DNA of 8,429 bases from Spirochaetaceae bacterium. Lineage in GTDB: Bacteria; Spirochaetota; Spirochaetia; UBA9216. Position 1 is the first letter of the stretch. Every line of letters starts with the position of its first letter. Positions 1 to 6,042 of the stretch are shown here, piece after piece. The DNA lies in the NCBI GenBank assembly GCA_028527945.1, contig JAQQAK010000473.1, positions 1 through 8,429 on the forward strand. Reading direction: 5' to 3'. Under the pieces are notes generated by a model. The model was not told the origin of the DNA and searched no databases. It saw only the letters and a list, made by a program, of their open reading frames with translations. The position numbers and the translations under genes were made by a program.

Positions 1-20
1 TAAGTGTTACGTAACACTTA
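1..20. repeat. Perfect 20-bp palindrome at the window edge
   Basis: TAAGTGTTACGTAACACTTA equals its own reverse complement and has no spacer. It could be a dimeric-regulator operator, or the stem of a terminator belonging to a gene left of the window. A run of T does not follow it on the plus strand, which argues against a rightward terminator. It may extend further left, since the window begins at its first base. The palindrome is certain; the function is unknown. Confidence 0.6.
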
Positions 21-242
21 AATAATAAACGCCCTTATTAGTCATGTCAAGAAATATTAATTACAAATTAAATAGAGAGGACTTCTACAGCAGAACTACT
101 AAACCTAGCTATCAAACAAAAAACTATGGAGCCTCATTAGAAACATAACCGCACCCCGGATCTTTCTAAATATTGAGTTATATTAATATTAAGCCTTATT
201 TTTAATAATTGTACAAATAAAAAATTTACAGGAGAATCTATA
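21..242. other. Non-coding leader region upstream of the lipoprotein gene
   Basis: All frames are broken by stops and I see no gene or RNA. Apart from the palindrome to its left, it holds only a candidate promoter and the ribosome binding site AGGAGA (230-235) for the gene starting at 243. Confidence 0.5.
173..202 (+). promoter_or_regulatory. Candidate sigma-70 promoter for the lipoprotein gene
   Basis: TTGAGT (173-178) and TATTTT (197-202) are separated by 18 bases. This would start a transcript near 209 with a leader of about 34 bases that carries AGGAGA seven bases before the ATG. Each box matches consensus at four of six positions. AT-rich DNA gives many such matches, so this is tentative. 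Confidence 0.25.
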
Positions 243-2165
243 ATGAAAAAAAGTCTAAGAAAAAATTTATTTTCACATGTATTTATCGGAATTATAGCTA
301 ATTTGATTATTCTTATATCAGGATGCTATCTTTCTGCGGATCTACCTGATGAGGACTCATCAGTTGAAACACCTTCAATAGAATCAACAGAACTATCGCT
401 CATATCTGGAGATGGCCTTATATATGTCTCATGGGAAGAAGTCTCTGGTGCATCATCATATATAGTGCTATACAGCTTAGATGCTGATTCAGAAACGGCA
501 ACACAGTATGGTGAACCTGTTACAGAAACAAGTACTACAATTACAGAACTCACAAATGGTTCAATCTATTATATATGGATAGAAAGTGTATTAAGCAGTG
601 AAACAAGCAATATAAGTAACTATGCAATTGCAATTCCTGTAGCAACTCCTGCCCCCCCAGAACTCGAAGAAACCTACACTCAAATCAATGTAAACTGGAC
701 AGCAACTGCTGGAGCCGAATCTTATCAGGTGTGGTATAACACTACAGAGGATTCCTCAACAGCAACACAATTCATAGACAATACAACTTCAACATCAGTA
801 ACAATTACAGGACTTTCAGTAAACACTACATATTATGTATGGATAAAGGCACAAAACAGTTATGGCATAAGCAATTTTAGTAATTCAGAAAATGCAACAA
901 CACACAACTGGACTAAAATAATGGCTTCTGATGGCCTTAAAAATGATCATTTTGGAAATACTGTTGCAATTTGTGGTGATTCAGATTCAGGATATATAGC
1001 ATTGATAGGCGCATATGATACAGACGATGATGGAGAGTCTTCAGGTTCTGCTTATATTTTTACTTCTGAGGATGGTATATCATGGACTGAACAACAAAAA
1101 CTGACAGCTTCAGACGCCTCAGAAGGAGATTACTTCGGTTATAGTGTTGATATTGCGGGAAACACTAATATTGGATATTCAGCAATAATTGGAGCAGCTT
1201 TAGATGACAATTCATATGGAAAAGATGCTGGCGCCGCTTATGTGTTCAGATCTGATAATGGAAAAACCTGGACACAAACACAAAAGCTAATCAACCATTA
1301 TCAGCACGAGAGCTGCCTCATGGGAATATCTGTGTCATTAATAGCAGTATCATCTTCAAACTGGGCAGCAGTTATTGGCGCGCCAGGATACAATTACTAC
1401 GGAACAGCATCTGGGACAGCTTTTATTTACAGCTCAGAAAATGGTTCATGCTGGGAAAAAAAAGCAAAACTTAAAGATACGGATTGTGCTTCTTATGATA
1501 GATTTGGAGGTTCAGTCTCTATATCAGGAGATGCTTCAAATTACATTGTAATAATAGGATCAGCAGGCAATGATGGTGTAACACAAAACTCTGGAGCCGC
1601 GTATATTTATACATCTACGAATAAATCAAGTTGGACGAGAAAGGCAAAATTAATATCTAACTCAGAAGAAAGCACTATGTTCGGAAGCGCTGTTTCAATT
1701 ACAGGGACCTCTTCATCTGGATTCGCAGCAATTATTGGTTCAACCGCATATTTTGACAATAATGAACGAAAAGGCTCTGCATATATTTTTGCATCTGACA
1801 ATGGAACAGCATGGAATTTAGATTATACAGAAGAAACAAATATAACATCTGATGATTATACTTTTGGTGGAGCAGTATCTATTAGTGGAAACACAACTTC
1901 TGGATACACAGCAATTATAGGTGTTCTATGTGAAGATGATTTGGGAATCAATTATGGTACAATATATATATACACTTCACTTGATGAGAAGATTTGGACT
2001 CCGGACGAAAAAATAACAACAAACGAAACCACCTATAATGGAATGGGTAATAGTGTTGCAATTTGTAGCAATTCAGAATCAGGTTATACAGCAATTGCAG
2101 GAATCTTATATGATGATGAAAAAGGATATGATGCCGGCGCAGCATATTCATTCCTTAAAGAATAA
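243..2165 (+). CDS. Surface lipoprotein: two FN3 domains plus seven-bladed FG-GAP-type propeller
   Basis: This predicted exported lipoprotein of 640 residues probably displays a binding module outside the cell. The N-terminus has a basic stretch, a hydrophobic segment (about 12-25) and a lipobox ISGC, so Cys28 would be the lipidated first residue. Residues about 46-135 and 136-221 are two fibronectin type III domains, with the W..V.GA.SY..WY and Y.VWI.A.N..G.S.FS patterns. Residues about 223-640 form seven repeats of 51-62 residues: FG.SV.I.G, then GY.AIIGA, then GAAYIF.S.NG, then W....KL. These match the FG-GAP_2 type of bacterial repeat. The seventh repeat lacks its last W strand, which HNWTK at 221-225 could supply. 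AGGAGA lies seven bases before the ATG. Ligand and exact role (adhesion, carbohydrate or protein binding) are unknown. It appears to be a single-gene unit. Confidence 0.85.
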   Translation: MKKSLRKNLFSHVFIGIIANLIILISGCYLSADLPDEDSSVETPSIESTELSLISGDGLIYVSWEEVSGASSYIVLYSLDADSETATQYGEPVTETSTTITELTNGSIYYIWIESVLSSETSNISNYAIAIPVATPAPPELEETYTQINVNWTATAGAESYQVWYNTTEDSSTATQFIDNTTSTSVTITGLSVNTTYYVWIKAQNSYGISNFSNSENATTHNWTKIMASDGLKNDHFGNTVAICGDSDSGYIALIGAYDTDDDGESSGSAYIFTSEDGISWTEQQKLTASDASEGDYFGYSVDIAGNTNIGYSAIIGAALDDNSYGKDAGAAYVFRSDNGKTWTQTQKLINHYQHESCLMGISVSLIAVSSSNWAAVIGAPGYNYYGTASGTAFIYSSENGSCWEKKAKLKDTDCASYDRFGGSVSISGDASNYIVIIGSAGNDGVTQNSGAAYIYTSTNKSSWTRKAKLISNSEESTMFGSAVSITGTSSSGFAAIIGSTAYFDNNERKGSAYIFASDNGTAWNLDYTEETNITSDDYTFGGAVSISGNTTSGYTAIIGVLCEDDLGINYGTIYIYTSLDEKIWTPDEKITTNETTYNGMGNSVAICSNSESGYTAIAGILYDDEKGYDAGAAYSFLKE

Positions 2166-2166
2166 T

Positions 2167-2196
2167 TTATAAAAACTTTGAAGGGATTTTTTATAA
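2167..2196 (+). terminator. Weak AT-rich hairpin after the lipoprotein gene
   Basis: TTATAAAAA (2167-2175) can pair with TTTTTATAA (2188-2196) across a 12-base loop, directly after the stop codon and with a T run in the right arm. A stem of only A-T pairs is weak, so termination here is uncertain. Confidence 0.3.
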
Positions 2197-2278
2197 CAGG
2201 ATGAAAATGAACTAAACATAAGAAATTGTAAGAATTTCTACTATTAATTATGCAAGATTAAAAAATTAAAGTCATCAG

Positions 2279-2316
2279 AGCCTCTTTCAAAACCCTGATT
2301 GGGTTTTAAAGAGGCT
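2279..2316. repeat. Strong hairpin, 16 bp with one bulge
   Basis: AGCCTCTTTCAAAACCC (2279-2295) pairs with GGGTTTTAAAGAGGCT (2301-2316) with a single bulged C and loop TGATT. It could stop transcription of the lipoprotein gene, but only TT follows on the plus strand. Confidence 0.6.
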
Positions 2317-2319
2317 TTG

Positions 2320-2378
2320 AAGAAAGTAGCACAACATTAGGTAATTACATATAGTGTAACAAGTTGTGAAACTTTCTT
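2320..2378. repeat. Long imperfect hairpin
   Basis: AAGAAAGTAGCACAAC (2320-2335) pairs with GTTGTGAAACTTTCTT (2363-2378) at 14 of 16 positions. Within the loop, TTACA (2345-2349) and TGTAA (2355-2359) form a smaller stem, giving a two-tier structure. Confidence 0.5.
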
Positions 2379-2394
2379 TATTTATATTAAAGTA

Positions 2395-2441
2395 GCTTTT
2401 TCAGAAACTCTGAGACTAAAGTCTCTAAGTTTTGAAAAAGC
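2395..2441. repeat. Hairpin next to the kinase stop codon
   Basis: The arms 2395-2416 and 2421-2441 (outer part GCTTTTTCA/TGAAAAAGC, inner part GAGAC/GTCTC, loop TAAA) form a stem of about 21 pairs with a bulge and mismatches. It lies just past the kinase stop on the minus strand and could help end that transcript, though no T run follows. Confidence 0.5.
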
Positions 2442-2445
2442 CTCA

Positions 2446-3270
2446 TCAAACAATTTTTAAACAGGCTCTCATTAAACTGAGAGCCTGAGTCTTATAAGAG
2501 CCACCAAACATGTTAAAATGGTTGAGCACATGGTAGAGAGTGTACAAATCAAGACGTTTTTTCCACCCGACCTTCAATGGATATACAGAATCATAAGCAT
2601 TGTAAAAATCTGATGTAAACCCGCCAAACAAAACAGTCATCCCAAGCTCCATCTCCCGATGCCCATAATAAGCAGCAGGATCTACAATGACAGGAGCCCC
2701 TTCTGAATCTTTCATAACATTTCCGCCCCAGAGATCCCCATGAATAAGAGAAGGAGGCTCTTCTGCTTCTTTTATTATTTCAGGAATAACAATTTTTAAA
2801 CTCTTCCAAAGAAGAGAAAGCTCTCGATCTTTTGAAATTTCTATCTGATAGCCAAGCCTGTTTTGAATAAAAAAATCCGACCAATTATCTTTAAAAGAAT
2901 TTTTCTGAGGAGACAGCCCTATATAATTATCCTCAAAAAAACCAAAAGCATCAGCCTTTGAGATTTTATGCATACAAGCCAATTGCCGCCCTAAAATCTT
3001 TTGAAAATCAGGAAGAGCTGATTTTGAATGAATAAACTCCAAAACAAGAAAATTATCATTATAATTAATTACATTTGGAACCTTTATAGAATCAGTTTTT
3101 GCAATCTCGTTAAGGCCATTAGCCTCCTTAGAAGAAAGCCCTACCTTAGAATAGTATTTTATAAAATAATCTGATTTTTCTGTTTCAACTCTAAAACTCT
3201 TACCAATGCTTCCCCCATAAAGAGGAGAATAAGATAAAACTTTTTCTGTTAAAACAGAGCTAAAATTCAT
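2446..3270 (-). CDS. Fructosamine/ribulosamine 3-kinase family protein
   Basis: This 274-residue cytoplasmic kinase belongs to the FN3K family (aminoglycoside-phosphotransferase-like fold). It phosphorylates the 3-hydroxyl of sugars attached to amino groups, after which the sugar falls off. Studied bacterial members mostly act on ribulosamines and erythrulosamines. Visible are the N-lobe lysine in YFIKYY (Lys38) and an acidic partner in KEANGL (Glu49). The catalytic loop HGDLWGGN runs 177-184 (Asp179), and the metal-binding D-P is at 197-198 in IVDPAAYYGHREMELGM, a family hallmark. Length is normal (about 290). I chose the ATG at 3270, preceded by GAAGG. A TTG at 3291, also with an AAGGA site, would add seven residues. 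It overlaps the upstream phosphatase by 11 bases, indicating translational coupling. A perfect hairpin lies within its last codons. Confidence 0.9.
   Translation of the reverse strand: MNFSSVLTEKVLSYSPLYGGSIGKSFRVETEKSDYFIKYYSKVGLSSKEANGLNEIAKTDSIKVPNVINYNDNFLVLEFIHSKSALPDFQKILGRQLACMHKISKADAFGFFEDNYIGLSPQKNSFKDNWSDFFIQNRLGYQIEISKDRELSLLWKSLKIVIPEIIKEAEEPPSLIHGDLWGGNVMKDSEGAPVIVDPAAYYGHREMELGMTVLFGGFTSDFYNAYDSVYPLKVGWKKRLDLYTLYHVLNHFNMFGGSYKTQALSLMRACLKIV
2462..2487 (-). terminator. Perfect 10-bp hairpin inside the end of the kinase gene
   Basis: CAGGCTCTCA and TGAGAGCCTG enclose TTAAAC. Read on the minus strand, the stem is followed by TTTAAAAATTGTTTGA, which includes the stop codon. A strong GC-containing stem plus a T-rich tail resembles an intrinsic terminator embedded in the coding sequence, encoding about ALSLMRACL. 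The T tract is interrupted by A, so efficiency is doubtful. Confidence 0.4.
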
Positions 3271-3736
3271 GCTGCCTTCGTATTTCTTCAAGAAGTCCTT
3301 CAGAACTTTCCTGTATTAAATCCAAAACAAGTTCAAATCCGTCTGAACCACCATAATAGGGATCAGGAACATCTTCTCCATAATGTTTTTTAGAAAAATC
3401 TGTCATCATTATTATTTTATTACTATATAAGCCATTTTTATCCATGGAGTTTATATTTTTATAGTTATTCCTATCCATTGCAACAATATAATCAAATTTC
3501 TCAAAATCTGAGTTCTTTATAGGACGTGAACGGGAAGTAAGCTGTATACCACGTTTAGCAGCATGTTTTTGCATACGGCTATCTGCAGGCTCCCCCTCGT
3601 GATACCCTATAGTTCCGGCAGAGTCTATATAAAACTTATCTTCTAAACCTAAACTCTTCACCAAAGCTTTAAAAACAGCTTCTCCAGAAGGACTTCTGCA
3701 AATATTTCCCATACAAACAAATAATACATTAATCAT
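3260..3736 (-). CDS. Low-molecular-weight protein (tyrosine) phosphatase family
   Basis: This 158-residue cytoplasmic phosphatase of the LMW-PTP family works by a cysteinyl-phosphate intermediate. The P-loop CMGNICRS supplies the nucleophile Cys8 and phosphate-binding Arg14. The general acid loop is DPYY at 125-128 (Asp125). After the P-loop, SPSGEAVF replaces the usual SPMAEAVF. Members dephosphorylate phosphotyrosine. Those beside FN3K-family kinases are reported to remove the 5-phosphate of ribulosamine 5-phosphates on proteins, which makes a substrate for the kinase. The gene lies immediately upstream of such a kinase with an 11-base overlap. I chose the second ATG because MINVLFVCMGNICRSP lines up with the usual N-terminus. 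An ATG nine bases upstream (3745) is possible; neither has a clear Shine-Dalgarno site. Confidence 0.93.
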   Translation of the reverse strand: MINVLFVCMGNICRSPSGEAVFKALVKSLGLEDKFYIDSAGTIGYHEGEPADSRMQKHAAKRGIQLTSRSRPIKNSDFEKFDYIVAMDRNNYKNINSMDKNGLYSNKIIMMTDFSKKHYGEDVPDPYYGGSDGFELVLDLIQESSEGLLEEIRRQHEF

Positions 3737-3785
3737 GTTTATCATAATGACATACAGAAGGAAGATAGATCAAGCAAGAAGATAA

Positions 3786-3814
3786 TAGACAAGAGCGGTC
3801 TATAAAAGTATTCT
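3786..3814 (+). promoter_or_regulatory. Candidate promoter for the LarA-family gene
   Basis: TAGACA (3786-3791, five of six to TTGACA) and TATTCT (3809-3814, four of six to TATAAT) are 17 bases apart. A start near 3821 gives a leader of about 53 bases. The 9-base direct repeat TCTATAAAA (3799-3807 and 3812-3820) overlaps the -10 box and could be a regulator site. Confidence 0.4.
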
Positions 3815-3873
3815 ATAAAAATTATTACTGCTTACGCTATTAAAAGCTTAACAGCATCATATCAGGAGGGAAA

Positions 3874-5154
3874 ATGCTGTATTTTGAAAAAGGATCACCT
3901 GACTCCACACTTTCAGATGAAGAATTAACTGAAGGGCTTTATTCTGCCTTTGATAAAATAGGGGCAATGAACAAAGTATTAATAATACCTCCGGATATGA
4001 CAAGAAAACAAAGCAAAGCAGGCTTCTTAACAACAGAAGCTTCAAAATATCTTGGAGATAAACTTAAAGCAATCCTTCCGGCACTTGGAACACACTCTCC
4101 AATGTCAGCATCACAAATAGAAGAAATGTATCCTGGGGTAGATAAAAATAAATTCCAGATTCACAACTGGAGGAAAAATCTTTCTAAAATAGGAAAAGTT
4201 CCAAAAGATTTTATTTATGACATTACAGATGGAGCTTTAAATTTCAGTTGGCCAATAGAAATAAATGAAGAATTATTAAATCCCAAATGGGATGCAATCC
4301 TTTCAATTGGTCAAGTTGTGCCTCATGAGGTAACAGGCTTTTCAAACCATAGTAAGAATATATTTGTTGGAGTTGGGGGCGCTGAGGCAATACATAAGTC
4401 ACACTATATCGGAGCCATATGCGGTACAGAAAAAATAATGGGAAGAGCAGATACTCCCGTTAGAAAAGTCTTTAATTTTGCGTGTGAAAATTATATTAAA
4501 AATATTCCTATTATATATATCCTCACAGTTATAGGAGCAGACTCTTCAGGTACACCAGTTACAAAAGGTTTATTTATAGGAGACGGCCTTGAATGCTTTT
4601 ATAAAGCAGCAGAATTGAGTCGTAAAGTTAATATCACAATTCTTGAAAAACCAATAAAAAAAGCAGTTGTGTATCTAAATCCAAAACAATATAAAAGTAC
4701 ATGGCTGGGTAATAAAGCAATTTATCGAACACGGATGGCAATAGAGGATAATGGAGAATTAATAATAATAGCACCAGGTTTGAGTCAATTCGGAGAAGAT
4801 CCAGAAATAGATAAATTAATACAAAAATATGGATACTGTGGAACAAAGCAAATTCTAAAACAAACAAAAAATAACAATGATTTAGAAAAAAATTTATGTG
4901 CTGCTGCACATCTTATTCATGGTTCATCAGAAGACAGATTTTCAATAACTTATGCTGCAGGAAAACTATCGGATGAAAAGATGAAAAAGGTCGGCTACGA
5001 TACCGTCAAACTTGAAGAGGTATTAAGTTTTTATAATATAGACAATTTAAAAAACGGATTTAACATAGATAGAAATGGAAAAGAATTTTACTATATAAAT
5101 AATCCCGCCTTGGGTCTTTGGGCGCAAAAAAGCAAATTTCAAGGAGTAGAATGA
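3874..5154 (+). CDS. LarA-family nickel-pincer nucleotide-dependent racemase/epimerase
   Basis: This 426-residue cytoplasmic enzyme is homologous to lactate racemase LarA (DUF2088 N-terminal domain, LarA C-terminal domain). The family uses a nickel-pincer nucleotide to racemise or epimerise alpha-hydroxy acids by hydride transfer. Visible are DMTR (Asp41, Arg44), GTHSPM (His74), and His151, Lys161 and His177. The last three have the same spacing (10 and 26) as His174, Lys184 and His200 of the Lactiplantibacillus enzyme, where the lysine carries the cofactor and a histidine binds nickel. TWLGNKAIYRTRMAI (about 276-290) probably gives further active-site residues. GGAEAIHKSHYIGA and MGRADTPVRKV suggest a subgroup often labelled D-mannonate oxidoreductase rather than a true lactate racemase. 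The substrate cannot be read from sequence. AGGAGG lies four bases before the ATG. No larB, larC or larE is in the window. Confidence 0.85.
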   Translation: MLYFEKGSPDSTLSDEELTEGLYSAFDKIGAMNKVLIIPPDMTRKQSKAGFLTTEASKYLGDKLKAILPALGTHSPMSASQIEEMYPGVDKNKFQIHNWRKNLSKIGKVPKDFIYDITDGALNFSWPIEINEELLNPKWDAILSIGQVVPHEVTGFSNHSKNIFVGVGGAEAIHKSHYIGAICGTEKIMGRADTPVRKVFNFACENYIKNIPIIYILTVIGADSSGTPVTKGLFIGDGLECFYKAAELSRKVNITILEKPIKKAVVYLNPKQYKSTWLGNKAIYRTRMAIEDNGELIIIAPGLSQFGEDPEIDKLIQKYGYCGTKQILKQTKNNNDLEKNLCAAAHLIHGSSEDRFSITYAAGKLSDEKMKKVGYDTVKLEEVLSFYNIDNLKNGFNIDRNGKEFYYINNPALGLWAQKSKFQGVE

Positions 5155-5317
5155 GATAAAACAGATTGAACCAAGCGTAATTAAATTACTCATAAAGCAA
5201 TCAACCACTCCGGAGCAGAGCAAACACAGGTTGGTTCTGCAAGAAATTGGTTTAGACGGTCGCTGCTTTCTACCCAACACAAAAATACTCTTTCCAAATA
5301 GAAGATTCCGCATGTAG
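5150..5317 (+). pseudogene. Probable 3' remnant of a mobile-element gene
   Basis: Directly after the LarA-family stop, a frame stays open for 55 codons to the TAG at 5315. It has no start codon or ribosome binding site of its own near its beginning. It reads ..IEPSVIKLLIKQSTTPEQ.. and then ..LQEIGLDGRCFLPN... Base composition is clearly more GC-rich than the neighbours. A GC hairpin follows the stop at once. A truncated coding tail plus hairpin is the arrangement at the right end of IS200/IS605 elements (tnpB tail), which is my best guess. I cannot name the protein from memory with confidence. It could also be chance open frame. Confidence 0.3.
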
Positions 5318-5357
5318 AATCCTGCTAAAGCAGGGCGGGGTATTAAACCTTCCCGGC
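5304..5357. repeat. GC-rich hairpin block after the remnant
   Basis: GATTC (5304-5308) pairs with GAATC (5317-5321). CCTGC (5321-5325) pairs with GCAGG (5330-5334) around TAAA. GCGGGG and CCCGGCG follow. This GC level stands out in an AT-rich window and may be the end of a decayed insertion element. The stems are short, so a role is unproven. Confidence 0.35.
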
Positions 5358-5408
5358 GAATAAAAACACCTGCTAAAAAATATAACTTTAAGCTGAATTT
5401 AAGCCGCG

Positions 5409-5414
5409 TACAAT
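5409..5414 (+). promoter_or_regulatory. Candidate -10 box very close to a start codon
   Basis: TACAAT (five of six to consensus) ends 12 bases before the ATG at 5427, and no Shine-Dalgarno site is visible between. A start about seven bases downstream would give a leader of only about five bases. No good -35 box is present (TTTAAG at 5387-5392 is the nearest). Confidence 0.3.
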
Positions 5415-5426
5415 AAAATTAGAACT

Positions 5427-6026
5427 ATGAAAAAAATAATCACATTTATTATAATTTTAAGCACTCTGCCAAAAGCAGCAATATTAGCACAAGAAAGCAT
5501 GCTTCCAGATAAAACCTATTGTGTACAATTTGCAGCAGATCAAAATACTAAATATGGCTTCTGGGATTTACCAGGGACAAAACGTCCTTTTCAAAAAGGA
5601 GCGTCTTTACAAATTAATATAATAGAAAATCCCATAGACCTTGAAAGAAGATATCGTTTCAAATATTTTGGAAACGGCTGGTTTAAAATTTGTCCCCTCA
5701 CCGGAGGCGTCCTTGAAGCAGCAAAAGAGCCATCAAATGAAATAACAACACAAAAAGAAAACGAAAACTCTAAAGAGCAACTTTTCTATCTTAAATATAC
5801 TAAAAATGAAACGTGGATTTTTTTCACATATACAGGTAAACAACTAACAATCAACAGTCCACATTCAAACAATTGCCAGAATGTGGACTGTTGTTCCAAG
5901 AAAAGCGACAAAGACACAGAATGGTTATTAATCTCTCCAGAAACGGGTAAAGTTTTTAACCTAAATCGAAAACAAAAAAACTTTTTTTTACAAAATAAAA
6001 ACCAACAACAAGTATTCCAAGATTAA
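5427..6026 (+). CDS. Small secreted protein, probable ricin-type beta-trefoil
   Basis: This 199-residue exported protein has a signal peptide with a basic start, a hydrophobic core (4-20) and a likely cut after Ala21 (AILA/QES). The mature part shows recurring beta patterns. YRFKYFGNGWFKICPLTGGVLEA (76-98) and FYLKYTKNETWIFFTYTGKQLTI (120-142) look like two copies of one unit. The first part, YCVQFA....YGFWDLPG..RPFQKGASLQI (31-63), fits the leading trefoil unit, and WLLISPETGKVF (166-177) a later one. This resembles RICIN-like lectin folds, although the classic QxW is not clear, so carbohydrate binding is a guess. Cys150, Cys155 and Cys156 lie in an inserted loop encoded by a large DNA hairpin. 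The C-terminus is rich in Gln, Asn and Lys. No recognisable enzyme motif is present. Confidence 0.75.
   Translation: MKKIITFIIILSTLPKAAILAQESMLPDKTYCVQFAADQNTKYGFWDLPGTKRPFQKGASLQINIIENPIDLERRYRFKYFGNGWFKICPLTGGVLEAAKEPSNEITTQKENENSKEQLFYLKYTKNETWIFFTYTGKQLTINSPHSNNCQNVDCCSKKSDKDTEWLLISPETGKVFNLNRKQKNFFLQNKNQQQVFQD
5852..5893. repeat. 15-bp perfect inverted repeat within coding sequence
   Basis: CAACAGTCCACATTC (5852-5866) and GAATGTGGACTGTTG (5879-5893) are exact reverse complements around a 12-base loop (5867-5878). It covers codons 142-156 of the secreted protein. No T run follows, so it is not a normal terminator. Confidence 0.95.
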
Positions 6027-6042
6027 GAACTGCATATATACC

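Larger units (their letters stand above)
2278..2444. mobile_element. MITE-like, hairpin-rich non-coding element
   Basis: The ends GAGCCTCTTTCAAAACC (2278-2294) and AGTTTTGAAAAAGCCTC (2428-2444) are inverted repeats matching at 14 of 17 positions without gaps. ATCA lies directly outside both ends (2274-2277 and 2445-2448), like a short target duplication. Inside are three successive hairpins: 2279-2316, 2320-2378 and 2395-2441. No ORF of note is present. The right-hand ATCA overlaps the stop codon of the kinase gene. The alternative is that these are simply transcription stops of two convergent genes, but none of the stems is followed by a proper T run. The element identity is an inference from one copy. 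Confidence 0.35.

Noticed and set aside
129..144. A third partial copy of the MITE end (GAGCCTCATTAGAAAC)
   Set aside because: It matches at only 13 of 16 positions, has no paired arm nearby and no flanking repeat, so chance is sufficient.
2301..2320. First intergenic hairpin as a standard rho-independent terminator for the lipoprotein gene
   Set aside because: The stem is strong, but only a short TT precedes GAAG on the plus strand. I list it as a structural repeat instead.
2278..2487. CRISPR-like array, because of the repeated GAGGCT-type motifs
   Set aside because: The copies alternate in orientation, differ in length and have irregular spacing. They are hairpin arms, not direct repeats with spacers.
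3271..3291. TTG start for the kinase, adding seven residues
   Set aside because: It has an AAGGA site, but the ATG at 3270 also has GAAGG at good spacing, is the commoner start codon, and still gives a full FN3K N-terminus.
3260..3736. Arsenate reductase as the identity of the small phosphatase
   Set aside because: The CMGNICRSP loop and the DPYY acid loop are those of LMW-PTP, and the additional redox cysteines of ArsC are missing.
4634..4909. Minus-strand frame of 91 codons within the LarA-family gene
   Set aside because: It is a leucine- and phenylalanine-rich antisense reading of A-rich coding DNA with no motif of its own.
5047..5313. Minus-strand frame of 88 codons behind the LarA-family gene
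   Set aside because: It overlaps the end of a well-supported gene, shows no family motif and has ordinary antisense composition.
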